Shown here one piece after another: positions 23,046 to 30,775 of a DNA stretch of 30,775 bases (position 1 is the stretch's first letter; each line of letters begins with the position of its first letter). The stretch is taken from positions 1 through 30,775 of IMG/VR virus record IMGVR_UViG_3300044681_000956; one strand, given 5' to 3'. The stretch is from a virus. Under the pieces are notes generated by a model. That model saw only the letters and a program-made list of their open reading frames with translations, had not been told where the DNA came from and made no database searches. The translations under genes and the position numbers were made by a program.

Positions 23046-24014
23046 TTAGGTAAAGTTTATGATCTGGGCTGGATTGCCCTGGAAGCAGAAACTACCATAA
23101 TGGTTTAGGCTAATGGTTGGATCAAGGAAAATGTCACCGCCCAGAGCCTGCCAGCGACGGCAGAAGGTATAGTCTTCGCTCAGGTAACGACGATCCCTGG
23201 GATCGATCATGGTGTCAAAGAAACTATAAAACAGTCCTTTGAGATCTGCGCCAATGTTCAGATCATTGTTATAGGCAAGCTCGGGATAGGCAGAAATCAT
23301 TTTATCAATAACACTGCGCTTGATCATCATGAACCCTGTTCCTGCATCATGCACTTTGACCAATCCACGCTCAACAGCAATCTGACGCTTTTCCTGATCT
23401 ACAAACTTGAAATTGACTGCATAGTCACTACCAAAGCTGGCGATGTCACGCTCAGTCCATTGTTCGGCATCTGGAGCTTTGCGGCTGGCATCGCGAATAC
23501 GACTCCAGTTTACGCCCTTCTTGGGATAGGCTCCGACCGCAATGTCACGGTCATGATACAGAAGTTTGACAATATCTTCAACCTGATATTCAATGTCTGC
23601 ATCAATGAACATGAGTCTGGTAAAGTTGCTTTGCAGAAAGTAAGCAACCAGAACATTACGTGCTCGTGTTACCAGACTTTCGTTGGCAATGGTACCAAAG
23701 GCCAGGGGAATTTTATGCTGATTGCAGAAAGTCAGAAGCTTGATGGTGCTTCTGAAATATGGTTCAGTGAGTGCGCCACCATAGCAGGGTGTGGCTACAA
23801 AGATTCGTTCCTTTTGCAAATCTTCGAGCTTTACACTAACCATTTGCTGATTGGGACCTGGTGCGCCAGGAGGAAGCGGAGCGATACCAGCCTGGCTGGC
23901 TGGATTGCCAGGCGTACCAGGCAACATTTTGCTGGGGTCAAACCCTGGAGGAAAAGTACTTAGACTTACAGGGGGCACTGATGTAGGTGCTGTTGGTTTT
24001 TCAGATTCTGACAT
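23046..24014 (-). CDS. Glycosyltransferase (GT-A, DxD) with proline-rich N-terminus
   Basis: The 322-residue protein has a disordered proline/glycine-rich stretch of about 60 residues before a GT-A domain. The domain starts I-F-V-A-T-P-C-Y-G-G (71-80), continues with an N-E-S-L-V-T-R-A-R-N segment, and has the metal site F-I-D137-A-D139. Similar enzymes are common in T4-like aquatic phages, beside the structural genes, and may glycosylate virion proteins. An unusual point is the N-terminal tail, which could tether it to a partner. A GGAGTAATT leader precedes the ATG. Confidence 0.78.
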   Translation of the reverse strand: MSESEKPTAPTSVPPVSLSTFPPGFDPSKMLPGTPGNPASQAGIAPLPPGAPGPNQQMVSVKLEDLQKERIFVATPCYGGALTEPYFRSTIKLLTFCNQHKIPLAFGTIANESLVTRARNVLVAYFLQSNFTRLMFIDADIEYQVEDIVKLLYHDRDIAVGAYPKKGVNWSRIRDASRKAPDAEQWTERDIASFGSDYAVNFKFVDQEKRQIAVERGLVKVHDAGTGFMMIKRSVIDKMISAYPELAYNNDLNIGADLKGLFYSFFDTMIDPRDRRYLSEDYTFCRRWQALGGDIFLDPTISLNHYGSFCFQGNPAQIINFT

Positions 24015-24048
24015 AATTACTCCAATTCAATAACGAATTATAAGTTAG

Positions 24049-24618
24049 TTATAATACTTCAACATCAAATCTTTTATATCTAAATGATGCTATAGCAGTG
24101 AAATATTCCAGTGTTGAGCCTGTTACATCAAAATCCAGAGCTTCAAGACTTATAGGAAATAGGTCATGAAATCTAATCATGATGCCAGGATTGTTCGAAC
24201 TGTTCATAATCAATAGTGTGCCATCGCTATGAGCGCCAGCTTCAAGTCTGTTATATGGAAAACGATCTTTGCGCGAATCAACAAATGCGCTATACTGATC
24301 ATAGTCATAGGGAAATCCCAATGCTATGAGCCAGCGATACAGTTCTAGATAATTTCCCATGTCCTCCGAGATAATGAATCTAATGGTGAAGTCACCAAAA
24401 TTCATTTTGTCTCCTATTCTAGACAAATCTGTAAAAGGTGTCGATTGAATTGCGAACCCTAAATTCAGACCTGGTAGATTGGCACTCTGACATGTAAAAC
24501 TAGCGTTGGGCAGATCCTGGACCAAAAACTGGAAGCTGTTTGGTCTGAGGAAGTTTACCGTAGTTGGACGTGAATTAGTCCAATTACTAGTGAGTGCTGA
24601 TACGTTGGCTGTGTACAT
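24049..24618 (-). CDS. gp19-like tail tube family protein (tube or tube-initiator)
   Basis: The 189-residue protein shares the tail-tube layout with gp19: a first strand N-S-F-Q-F, then F-T-C-Q-S-A-N-L-P-G-L-N-L-G, D-L-S-R-I-G-D-K-M-N-F-G-D-F-T and a hinge helix E-D-M-G-N-Y-L-E-L-Y-R-W. It could be a second tube protein or a gp54-like tube initiator. In marine T4-like genomes the gene after 23 is often annotated gene 3 (tail completion), so that name is an alternative. It is preceded by a late promoter only five bases from its ATG. Confidence is high for a tail structural role and low for the exact position in the tail. Confidence 0.7.
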   Translation of the reverse strand: MYTANVSALTSNWTNSRPTTVNFLRPNSFQFLVQDLPNASFTCQSANLPGLNLGFAIQSTPFTDLSRIGDKMNFGDFTIRFIISEDMGNYLELYRWLIALGFPYDYDQYSAFVDSRKDRFPYNRLEAGAHSDGTLLIMNSSNNPGIMIRFHDLFPISLEALDFDVTGSTLEYFTAIASFRYKRFDVEVL

Positions 24619-24623
24619 ACTTG

Positions 24624-24631
24624 TATTTATA
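24624..24631 (-). promoter_or_regulatory. Late promoter before the gp19-like gene
   Basis: Exact TATAAATA on the minus strand, directly after the gp23 terminator. The octamer ends five bases before the ATG at 24618, so transcription would start at or next to the start codon, leaving no room for a ribosome binding site. Confidence 0.75.
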
Positions 24632-24637
24632 CCCGAT

Positions 24638-24660
24638 AAAAAAGGGGCCCTAAGGCCCCC
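24638..24660 (-). terminator. Rho-independent terminator after gene 23
   Basis: On the minus strand GGGGCC-TTAG-GGCCCC forms a perfect 6-bp G/C stem with a 4-base loop, followed by TTTTTT. It lies about 45 bases beyond the gp23 stop and just before the next late promoter, so it would end the abundant capsid transcript. Confidence 0.9.
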
Positions 24661-24705
24661 TAAATTTCTACCGATCTTGACGCCGGTTTAAAATCTAATG
24701 CAAAA

Positions 24706-25998
24706 TTACATTAGGTTTACAACGCGGGTCTTACGGTAGTAGTGGTTACGGTCAGCAGTGAATGTCGATGCGTCAACTGTACCGTTAGCCTGTGTAACAT
24801 ATGGGTTAGCGATCAGACCATAACGTGTCTTGAAGCCGATCTTTGGCTGGAAGCTGTTAGGATCGATAGCACGAACCATCTGAAGAGGAACGTATGGGCA
24901 GTAGAAGATACCTGCGTCATATGGGCTTGAGCCTTTGTAACCAACCATGTAGAACTGGTTAGCTGCACCAAGGTTGCCTGTGTATGGGTCGATGTAAACA
25001 CGGAAACGACCGTTCAGTACACCAGCAAATGTATTGCCTGTGTCATCAACGTTGAGGCCTGTGCTTAGAGCAGGAGCATAGTCAAGAACACCAGCCATGG
25101 CCAGGGCACTTGCAACGTCTGCTGAGCAAACGATCAGGTTACCTTTACCGCGACGTGTATCTTGTGCAATATGGTTAGCATCGCGTTCCATATTGAACAG
25201 CAGACCCTTGAAGCGCTCGACGCTCCAACGACCATTTGAGTCAACGTCAAGGTCAAAAGTACCAGGAGCTGCAGTAGCTGGGCTACCAACTTTGGCTACC
25301 TTATAGATCAGGCGAACAACTTCGCGGTTGATCTCAAACATGAACTCTTGGCTGAGGATGTTGCTTAGTTCAGCTTCGGCATCAAGACCATGGATTGCCT
25401 TCAGATCTTGTGCAAGTTCAACTGTGTACTCTGCCTTTAGAGCACGGCTCTTAGCAGTAACAGTTGTCTTGTCGATACCAAATGACATCTCGTTGTAATC
25501 AGAAGCAGCTTCCATGTTAGCTGTGGTATTTGCTGTACCTGTGGTATAGCTACCAGTTGCTAGGATGTTGCTGATTGCACCACTGTGTGTACCTGCACCG
25601 CTGAAATCGGTATCGGCTTCGTTAAACAAAGCTTCTGTACCGCTTGCTGGAGCACGATCGGAACCATAGAAAGCGCGCATTGCGAAAATAAGGCCTGTAG
25701 GACCAGTCATTGGCTGAACGCCGCAGATGTCATAAGCCATTAGGTTTGGCATTGCACGGCGAACTAGACCAATCATAATTGGATCATAGGTACCGATGGC
25801 TGTGGAACCACTGTTGCCTTGTACTGCGTTAGCTGGGGTCTCTTGCAGAAGTGCTGAACGCTCTTCACGCAGAGCTTTTTCTTGGTTCTCAAGAAGAACT
25901 GCAGTTACCTGACGCTTATAACTTTCCTTGATCTCTGGAAGATCAGGGTGGTCAAGAACTGACGCCCACTTGGTTTGAAGTTGTTCGGAAAGAAACAT
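24706..25998 (-). CDS. 23: Major capsid protein gp23
   Basis: The 430-residue protein forms the capsid hexamers. It shows the marine T4-type gp23 pattern: an N-terminal helical delta-region, A-V-Q-G-N-S-G-S-T, Y-D-P-I-M-I-G-L-V-R-R-A-M-P-N-L-M-A-Y-D-I-C-G-V-Q-P-M and G-P-T-G-L-I-F-A-M-R. A likely gp21 cleavage site is L51-Q-E53 before T54. An exact late promoter and a TTAGGAGA ribosome binding site precede it, and a strong terminator follows, consistent with high late expression. The gene 24 vertex protein is not in this window. Confidence 0.97.
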   Translation of the reverse strand: MFLSEQLQTKWASVLDHPDLPEIKESYKRQVTAVLLENQEKALREERSALLQETPANAVQGNSGSTAIGTYDPIMIGLVRRAMPNLMAYDICGVQPMTGPTGLIFAMRAFYGSDRAPASGTEALFNEADTDFSGAGTHSGAISNILATGSYTTGTANTTANMEAASDYNEMSFGIDKTTVTAKSRALKAEYTVELAQDLKAIHGLDAEAELSNILSQEFMFEINREVVRLIYKVAKVGSPATAAPGTFDLDVDSNGRWSVERFKGLLFNMERDANHIAQDTRRGKGNLIVCSADVASALAMAGVLDYAPALSTGLNVDDTGNTFAGVLNGRFRVYIDPYTGNLGAANQFYMVGYKGSSPYDAGIFYCPYVPLQMVRAIDPNSFQPKIGFKTRYGLIANPYVTQANGTVDASTFTADRNHYYRKTRVVNLM

Positions 25999-26027
25999 TA
26001 TTGGGTCTCCTAAGGGATTCTTTCGAT

Positions 26028-26035
26028 TATTTATA
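26028..26035 (-). promoter_or_regulatory. Late promoter before gene 23
   Basis: Exact TATAAATA on the minus strand, 30 bases before the gp23 ATG and three bases after the gp22 stop. The predicted leader contains TTAGGAGA, a strong ribosome binding site, matching the gene 22 arrangement. Confidence 0.85.
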
Positions 26036-26037
26036 AA

Positions 26038-27153
26038 TTACTTACGTTTGATGGATCTTGAGAGAGCCTGGGCATACTTGGCAACCGTGCTATCCTCGGC
26101 CATGGTTGGAGCAGCGGACTCGACATCCTCGACCAGAGGCTGTGCACTAACAGCAGGAGCAGCAGCTTTCTTGGGGAAGTAGTTCTCCTTGATAACTTCG
26201 ACTTTCTGCTTGTATGTTGCTTCGTCATCAAATTTCACGCCTTCAAGAAGTTTACCAAGTTTGGAAACTTCGGTGTCAGCTAGATCTTTGCTCATCTCTT
26301 CGATAACAGCCAGGCGTTTCATCTCAACAACCTGTTGTTTCAGCTCGACATTTTCACTGATTGCACTGTTCAGTCTAGTGTTCAGTTCATCTGCCTTGGC
26401 TTCTAGGTCACCTAGTACATCATATTTCTCTTCAGGTACTTCAATGTAATGTTCTTTGAATAGTACCTGGAGACCTTGGATAAAGTCCTCGGCAATCTCG
26501 GTGCGGAGACCTGACTCGATTGCAACTTCGTTTTCCTTCATCCAGTTTTCTACCACATAGTTGAGGTAGGAATCTACTTTCTCCACGATTTGCTGTTGGA
26601 ACTCAGCAACGTCTTCAGCAAACTTTTCGTCTAGCTGTGCGTTGATTTTCTCAACTTCGTGGTTTACACGGGCAACAACAGCAGCTTCAAAAATGCTGGT
26701 TGCTTTCTCTTTGAATTCTTCGCTAAGTTCGGCACCAAAGATTGGGCTGAGATCGATGGCTTCGACTACTGTCTCGGCAACTTCTTCGGTTTCTTCGGCT
26801 ACGACTTCTTCTTCGGTTTCTTCGGCTACGACTTCTTCTTCGGTTTCAGTTTCTTCTTTGGCAACTGTCTTGAAGTTAGGTGCATCGCCTGCGCCAGTGG
26901 CTGCGGGGGCAACTGCTTTGGCCATGGAAGCGCTTGCCTTGGCGCCCTGATTTTCATCAGCTTCGCCGTCGCGGTCTTCGTGGCTTGCATGCTCGCTGCT
27001 ACCCTGCATTGGAGCAGTGGTGTCGCCAGCATTTGCTGCCTTGATGGTTGTGTCTTTGCTAACAGAGCCAGCACCCATTTCCTCGGCTTCGGCAACAACC
27101 TTCTTGCCTTCCAGGCGCTCTAGCAACTGTTTGATTTTACTATCTACTGACAT
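26038..27153 (-). CDS. 22: Prohead core scaffold protein gp22
   Basis: The 371-residue acidic, helix-rich protein forms the inner scaffold of the prohead and is later degraded by gp21. It shows long glutamate-rich segments, a 9-residue repeat (E-E-E-V-V-A-E-E-T) near residues 105-130, coiled-coil heptads around 260-285 and a basic end R-S-I-K-R-K. It is longer than T4 gp22 (269) because of an Ala/Glu-rich N-terminal insertion. Identity rests on position between genes 21 and 23 and on composition. A late promoter and TTAGGAGA site precede the ATG. Confidence 0.9.
   Translation of the reverse strand: MSVDSKIKQLLERLEGKKVVAEAEEMGAGSVSKDTTIKAANAGDTTAPMQGSSEHASHEDRDGEADENQGAKASASMAKAVAPAATGAGDAPNFKTVAKEETETEEEVVAEETEEEVVAEETEEVAETVVEAIDLSPIFGAELSEEFKEKATSIFEAAVVARVNHEVEKINAQLDEKFAEDVAEFQQQIVEKVDSYLNYVVENWMKENEVAIESGLRTEIAEDFIQGLQVLFKEHYIEVPEEKYDVLGDLEAKADELNTRLNSAISENVELKQQVVEMKRLAVIEEMSKDLADTEVSKLGKLLEGVKFDDEATYKQKVEVIKENYFPKKAAAPAVSAQPLVEDVESAAPTMAEDSTVAKYAQALSRSIKRK
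26781..26849. repeat. 27-bp tandem repeat inside gene 22
   Basis: A 27-base unit (CTTCTTCTTCGGTTTCTTCG plus GCTACGA on the plus strand) occurs about two and a half times in a row and encodes the 9-residue acidic repeat E-E-E-V-V-A-E-E-T. The unit keeps frame, so copy-number change would only lengthen the scaffold linker. Confidence 0.8.
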
Positions 27154-27190
27154 TTAGAATCTCCTAAATGAATCTTATTCTGTTACCGTT

Positions 27191-27198
27191 TATTTATA
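27191..27198 (-). promoter_or_regulatory. Late promoter before gene 22
   Basis: Exact TATAAATA on the minus strand, 38 bases before the gp22 ATG and just after the gp21 stop. It is followed by a leader with TTAGGAGA, like that of gene 23. Confidence 0.85.
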
Positions 27199-27205
27199 AG
27201 AAAGT

Positions 27206-27853
27206 TTACCTTGAAAGGATTTTCATGAATGATTCCCAGACCTGTAGCTTGGCCTCATCCAGTTGCGCTGCCGAAGCTTTTTTCATGTGCTTCTGCGCTG
27301 CTTCAACCTGAACACTGGTCCAGACTCCATTCTGGAGTACCCATTCAGCACCTTCCATGATGCCAGCCACGAATGCATCGGGAGCACTTGGATCGGCAAC
27401 AATGTCTACTGTTGCTAGATGAAAGTCGTCCTGGACTTCCATGATTCCATCGCGCCCTTCTTTTAGACTTCCCAGTCCGCGACTACTGACACCCAGGCGC
27501 ACTCCCTCTTCGATAAAGTTGCGAGCAATCTTACCCATGGGTGTTTCCAAGATCTTGGCACGTCCAATGATGTCCTTGCCTTCGAATCTTAGATTTGTAA
27601 TCAGGTGGCTAACCTGATTCAAATTGATGCTGGGATTATCGGGATGGCCCAATTCACCCAGGCTACGCTTCTCGTTGATCATGGACTGATAACGATCCAG
27701 CTCTTTTTCCATGACCGACATGGGATAGCGTCGGCCGTTGCGATTGTTTTTGTCTGCCTGCATGAAAATACCTTCGATGAAAACCGACTTCTTACCGTTG
27801 GCTTCCTCGTTTAGGTACTGCAGGTCCTGAAATGCTTCTTTGATTAGTTTCAT
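27206..27853 (-). CDS. 21: Prohead core protease gp21
   Basis: The 215-residue serine protease cleaves the scaffold and capsid precursors during head maturation. The herpes-type/T4 prohead protease motifs are visible: G-E-L-G-H70-P with the catalytic His and G-V-S123-S124-R-G with the nucleophile Ser, followed by D-I-V-A-D-P-S. The start M-K-L-I-K-E-A resembles the self-cleaved N-terminus of this family. It follows a small structural gene by four bases and is placed before gene 22 as in T4. Confidence 0.95.
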   Translation of the reverse strand: MKLIKEAFQDLQYLNEEANGKKSVFIEGIFMQADKNNRNGRRYPMSVMEKELDRYQSMINEKRSLGELGHPDNPSINLNQVSHLITNLRFEGKDIIGRAKILETPMGKIARNFIEEGVRLGVSSRGLGSLKEGRDGIMEVQDDFHLATVDIVADPSAPDAFVAGIMEGAEWVLQNGVWTSVQVEAAQKHMKKASAAQLDEAKLQVWESFMKILSR

Positions 27854-27857
27854 GGCT

Positions 27858-28247
27858 TTACCACTTAGACGCTATGTTAGCGGATTGGTTGTCGGGTTCG
27901 GTATAACCTGCAGATTTATGCAGTGTCATAATTACTGTACCAACATTGGAACCCATGTTTATCACAACATTGGAGTTCGCATTCTGATTTAGGACAAATC
28001 CGCCTGTTTGGTGGAAATCCCAGTTATCCATGGCACCGGCACCAACTGATAGTACCTCAGAACCATTTCTTGAAATATTGCCAGCGTCGGTGAATGAGAA
28101 CCAGATATGCGCTATAGTTACTTTACTGTTGGCTCGGTCAAAGGTTTCGTCAGCCAATTTCAGATCAGCGAGATCAATGACGTCTGTACCTGTGCCTACA
28201 AAAGAGACTACGGCCTGTTGTCTTACCTTTTTTAGTATTGTTGCCAT
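27858..28247 (-). CDS. Putative small virion protein between gene 68 and gene 21
   Basis: The 129-residue product is beta-rich, with many glycine, serine and asparagine residues and no lysine-rich or catalytic motif (V-V-S-F-V-G-T-G-T, I-A-H-I-W-F-S-F, V-V-I-N-M-G-S-N-V). Its start, M-A-T-I-L-K-K-V-R-Q-Q-A-V, resembles small structural proteins I recall from marine T4-like phages. No counterpart exists at this site in T4. Expression with the head genes suggests a capsid decoration or accessory protein; this is inference. An AAGGAC site precedes the ATG. Confidence 0.65.
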   Translation of the reverse strand: MATILKKVRQQAVVSFVGTGTDVIDLADLKLADETFDRANSKVTIAHIWFSFTDAGNISRNGSEVLSVGAGAMDNWDFHQTGGFVLNQNANSNVVINMGSNVGTVIMTLHKSAGYTEPDNQSANIASKW

Positions 28248-28264
28248 GTCTTTGTCCTTAGCCC

Positions 28265-28486
28265 TTATTGAGCCTTATCTTTGCGCATGGCGCCATACTT
28301 GGCTCCCAGCGCCATGCGGATACGTTCCTTTTTGCTTTTATCAGCAAACTTGGGATTTTCGCTATGAACGAAATCGTGGATCCATTTACCTGCAGGATCG
28401 TCAGCACTTAGCTTTTCCAAAAGGTCGTCTAAACCACCCAGTTCATATTCTAGTGTTTCTTGTCTGAGTTGTTTGAATTTTTTCAT
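28265..28486 (-). CDS. Small gp68-position prohead core protein
   Basis: The 73-residue protein has an acidic helix (LGGLDDLLEKLSADD) and a basic end with F-A-D-K-S-K-K-E-R-I-R-M-A-L-G-A-K-Y, a motif seen in several small phage proteins (compare S-K-E-K-R-x-x-M-A-x-A). In T4, genes 67 and 68 (prohead core) lie between 20 and 21, so a core role is likely by position, but sequence similarity to gp68 cannot be claimed by eye. Its start is three bases after the upstream stop. Confidence 0.65.
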   Translation of the reverse strand: MKKFKQLRQETLEYELGGLDDLLEKLSADDPAGKWIHDFVHSENPKFADKSKKERIRMALGAKYGAMRKDKAQ

Positions 28487-28489
28487 GTT

Positions 28490-28669
28490 TTACTCGGCGG
28501 CTTGTTCTTGTTCTGAACGATAGAAACTCTGTGCAACTTCGGCTTTCTTGCCGTCAATGGCAGCGGCGATCTTGGCAGTCATGATATCATGGAACTTTTC
28601 CTGTGCATCAGCACCGTTGTCGTTCATGACATCAAAAATCATGTTGTTTATATGTGTTTGGTAATCCAT
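28490..28669 (-). CDS. Small gp67-position protein, 59 residues
   Basis: An ATG at 28669-28667 with an AGGAGAATTCC leader opens a 59-codon frame ending in TAA at 28490. The helical, charged product begins MDYQTHINNMIFDVMNDNGA and ends with E-Q-E-Q-A-A-E. It fills the gap between genes 20 and the gp68-position ORF. T4 gp67 (prohead core) is of similar size (80 residues) and position. The AATAAATA late-promoter variant upstream supports it as real. The function is inferred from location only. Confidence 0.65.
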   Translation of the reverse strand: MDYQTHINNMIFDVMNDNGADAQEKFHDIMTAKIAAAIDGKKAEVAQSFYRSEQEQAAE

Positions 28670-28690
28670 GGAATTCTCCTATGCATCGTT

Positions 28691-28698
28691 TATTTATT
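28691..28698 (-). promoter_or_regulatory. Variant late promoter before the gp67-position gene
   Basis: The minus strand reads AATAAATA, seven of eight bases of the late consensus, 21 bases before the ATG at 28669. It overlaps the portal stop codon. The leader contains AGGAGA. Confidence 0.5.
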
Positions 28699-30283
28699 GT
28701 GACGGTTCGGCTGGCCGATTTTCAGCACTGGTAGCCTGAACGGCTGTGGCTGTTGGCAATGGGGTCGAATCATCTGCGGGCTCAGGCGTCTGAGCCTTTT
28801 CTTCTTCAATTTCCTCTTCCATGTCCTCAATATCTTCATCACTGAGACGCAGAATATTGCGCTGAACATATTTCTTACTGAAATAGAAACCAACATAGGG
28901 CTGAATCTGATTCAGAACATCGATACGATTTCTGGTAACCTCGGCCTCTTTGAGTTCCTGAAAATACTGATCCTGAGCATACTGATACTGGATCTGTTCT
29001 TCGATTAGATCCCAGTCAGAGTCAGTAACAATGCCCTTGAGTATCAGCTGAGTGCGTAAAATGTCATTGAACAATGTATTGAACTTCTTACGCATCCTGC
29101 CTACAAACTTGGCAAACTTGAGCTCGTCTCGGGTAACTTCGGCAACACGGCCAAAGCTCATGCCAGTCTGACCTTCCATGCGACTAAGGGGAACATTCAG
29201 TGACTGATAGAGCTTCTTCTGAAAATACTCGATATCAGCAATCTGTCCCAGATTCTCGCCGCCCTGCAATGTAGAGATTTCAGTGCCCTTGCCGCCTTCA
29301 CGACGCGGTAACCAAAAATCTTCTAGCATGCTCATGACTTTGCGATCGTCTTTGATCTCGCCAGTGCTTGAATCATAGATGATCTTGTTACGGTAACGAG
29401 CCATGATGTCTTTCATGTACTGCTCGGCCTTGACCTTGGGCAGTGTTCCAACATCAATATAGAAAACACGTCGCTCAGGAGCACGAGCCAGACGGTAGAT
29501 AACTAAACCGTCTTCCATCATCTTGAGCTGGTTTACTGGTTTCAGTGCCTTGTGTAGATAGCTAAGCACAACATTACGTTCCAGGTCTAGCAAGCCGCTG
29601 GGAACATAGGTAATGCTATCCACGGAAATTTTCAGACCAGATTGTGTACTGTTGGCCGAAGAACCAATGTTTACACCTGTGTTGGTGTTCACACCCTTTT
29701 CATTATAGATAAAAAATTCTTCGACCTTGTTGATCACTTCGACACCAGTGGATAATTTTTCCTTGGTGACATTACGAACTTTTCGTATTTTACGTGGGTC
29801 GATCTGTCTGAGCTCGACAATACCACGTCTGAGATTCTTGGTGTCTACGACTTTCTGGAAGTATAGACGTCCGTCTATGTACCAGCGTCTGAATGTTTCA
29901 AAACCTTTGGTATTGAATTCAAGTAAACGCATGACGTTCTTGAATTCTTCCCGTATGGTTTTCTTGATTGTTTCATCTAGATCAAGTTCGTCTAGATTGA
30001 TGTCTACAGGGTTTTCGTCATCTACGGCAGCTATGGCCTCGGATACGATTTCATCAATGGCATTGCTACAATCTGCGTACATTGAGGCTTCACGATAACG
30101 TGTTATAAGCTCTGACTCAGATTTAGCAGTTGCGTCTAGGTCTACAAAGGTGCCGAAGTAGCCACCGGCCTGAACGACCGAGGCTCCATCGTCGGACTGA
30201 GGAGCCACAAAGCCTTGCGACTTTGTGCCCTCAGATTCGTCTTTCTGTCTACCTATGGTAAAACCAAACAAATTGATCGCCAC
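28694..30283 (-). CDS. 20: Portal vertex protein gp20
   Basis: The 529-residue protein forms the dodecameric portal through which DNA enters the head. It shows the T4-type portal order: an N-terminal tail with F-G-F-T-I-G-R, Y-A-D-C-S-N-A-I-D-E-I-V-S-E-A, L-E-F-N-T-K-G-F-E-T-F-R-R-W-Y-I-D-G-R-L-Y-F, R-A-P-E-R-R-V-F-Y-I-D-V-G and L-N-V-P-L-S-R-M-E. The acidic C-terminus is longer than in T4 and proline/threonine-rich. The first codon is GTG, preceded by GGAGA at eight bases. Size equals T4 gp20 (524). Confidence 0.97.
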   Translation of the reverse strand: MAINLFGFTIGRQKDESEGTKSQGFVAPQSDDGASVVQAGGYFGTFVDLDATAKSESELITRYREASMYADCSNAIDEIVSEAIAAVDDENPVDINLDELDLDETIKKTIREEFKNVMRLLEFNTKGFETFRRWYIDGRLYFQKVVDTKNLRRGIVELRQIDPRKIRKVRNVTKEKLSTGVEVINKVEEFFIYNEKGVNTNTGVNIGSSANSTQSGLKISVDSITYVPSGLLDLERNVVLSYLHKALKPVNQLKMMEDGLVIYRLARAPERRVFYIDVGTLPKVKAEQYMKDIMARYRNKIIYDSSTGEIKDDRKVMSMLEDFWLPRREGGKGTEISTLQGGENLGQIADIEYFQKKLYQSLNVPLSRMEGQTGMSFGRVAEVTRDELKFAKFVGRMRKKFNTLFNDILRTQLILKGIVTDSDWDLIEEQIQYQYAQDQYFQELKEAEVTRNRIDVLNQIQPYVGFYFSKKYVQRNILRLSDEDIEDMEEEIEEEKAQTPEPADDSTPLPTATAVQATSAENRPAEPSQ

Positions 30284-30320
30284 TTATATTTTCTCCATAA
30301 TGTTTAGGTACAGATTTATT

Positions 30321-30775
30321 TTATCGTGAGAATACACTAGCGATATCAAGAATCTGTTGTGAGCCAGCATTGGTTACAGTAAATGTCTGGTATGCCCAGG
30401 TACATGTAAACTGGCTGATCTGATCATTCGCCTGGAAATCAACACCAATAGGACTGATGTTGGTTGGGAATGCGCTGCGAAGCTTGTAACCCTTTAGTAC
30501 TCGGCCGTTACGATCTAGCTGAAATACTTCGAGGTCACGCTGGTAGTCGCTTGGATTCAGACGGCCTGTCTTATTTACCAGATCTTCCATGCCGTTCATC
30601 CACTGTTCCATGGCAGTGCGAATGCTGAAATCTGAATCATTCAGCACACTAACTGTCCAGGGAGCGAACACACGATCGCCAGCAAACTTGACTTCACGAC
30701 CACGGTAAAATACAGTGGTCTGACCAATGTCCTGTCCTGGCAACTCAGCAGTGGTTACCAGGAATGGAGCACGGG
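30321..30775 (-). CDS. 19: Tail tube protein gp19, 5' end outside window
   Basis: The frame enters the window from the right with R-A-P-F-L-V-T-T-A-E-L-P-G-Q-D-I-G and ends at TAA 30321, giving about 150 residues. A TTG start at 30743 is not the true start because coding continues upstream and the family needs an N-terminal domain. The tail-tube pattern L-P-G-Q-D-I-G, Y-R-G-R-E-V-K-F-A-G-D-R and W-T-V-S-V-L-N-D-S-D is clear. The protein stacks as hexamers to form the tube around which gp18 contracts. Confidence 0.93.
   Translation of the reverse strand, partial: RAPFLVTTAELPGQDIGQTTVFYRGREVKFAGDRVFAPWTVSVLNDSDFSIRTAMEQWMNGMEDLVNKTGRLNPSDYQRDLEVFQLDRNGRVLKGYKLRSAFPTNISPIGVDFQANDQISQFTCTWAYQTFTVTNAGSQQILDIASVFSR

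Noticed and set aside
24037-24064. TATAAT before the glycosyltransferase at 24014 as a sigma70 promoter
   Set aside because: The -10 box is good but no acceptable -35 box lies 16-18 bases upstream, so I do not call it.
24049-24618. Naming this gene 3 (tail completion)
   Set aside because: The position fits but the sequence pattern resembles tail-tube proteins, so I left the name open.
26659-27123. Plus-strand frame rich in Phe and Gly opposite gene 22
   Set aside because: It mirrors the GAA/GAG-rich repeats of gp22 on the other strand and has no independent gene features.

Overview
The window is a gene-dense segment of a T4-like myovirus (Caudoviricetes). All 39 genes called lie on the minus strand, usually with gaps of a few bases or with ATGA/TAATG overlaps. 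The right end carries T4-type virion genes in the order 19-20-(67)-(68)-21-22-23, followed by uvsY, uvsW, gene 55, 47 and 46. The order is the one seen in marine cyanophage/pelagiphage T4 relatives, and the extra genes (cobS-like, def, MazG-like) fit that group. No photosynthesis gene is present, so the host is more likely a heterotrophic aquatic bacterium, but this cannot be fixed from the window.

Layout from right to left (direction of transcription): (1) 30775-24049, head and tail genes: tail tube gp19 (cut by the window edge), portal gp20, two tiny core-type ORFs, a small putative structural protein, prohead protease gp21, scaffold gp22, major capsid gp23, a strong terminator, and a gp19-like tube protein. 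Exact TATAAATA late promoters stand before gp22, gp23 and the gp19-like gene. (2) 24014-20067: a glycosyltransferase, UvsY, UvsW, an Sm-like protein and the late sigma factor gp55. (3) 20031-13687: a 7-deazaguanine block with queE, folE, a DEDD-type exonuclease, a dpdA-like DNA transglycosylase, a small T-fold-like protein, a nucleotidyltransferase-cupin fusion, a GT-B glycosyltransferase and a divergent queD. (4) 13679-8414: MazG-like pyrophosphohydrolase, an unknown, a D-amino acid dehydrogenase (DadA-like), the gp47/gp46 nuclease and peptide deformylase. (5) 8436-3753: three small unknowns, then a CobT-like VWA protein with an HExxH motif and a CobS/MoxR-type AAA+ ATPase, each behind its own sigma70-like promoter. 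(6) 3745-1: a sugar cassette of three glycosyltransferase-like proteins, a nucleotidyltransferase-HAD fusion, a cupin and a partial gene.

Working model: folE, queD and queE make a preQ0 precursor (queC is not in the window) that the DpdA-like enzyme would insert into phage DNA, a known anti-restriction strategy. gp55 with TATAAATA drives late genes, while perfect TTGACA boxes drive queE, the VWA gene and the AAA+ gene through host sigma70. The most unusual items are the DpdA module with altered QueD and QueE metal sites plus a second T-fold-like protein, the AAA+/VWA/HExxH pair, and a phage-borne DadA. Functions are read from motifs and remembered family features; no database search was run.
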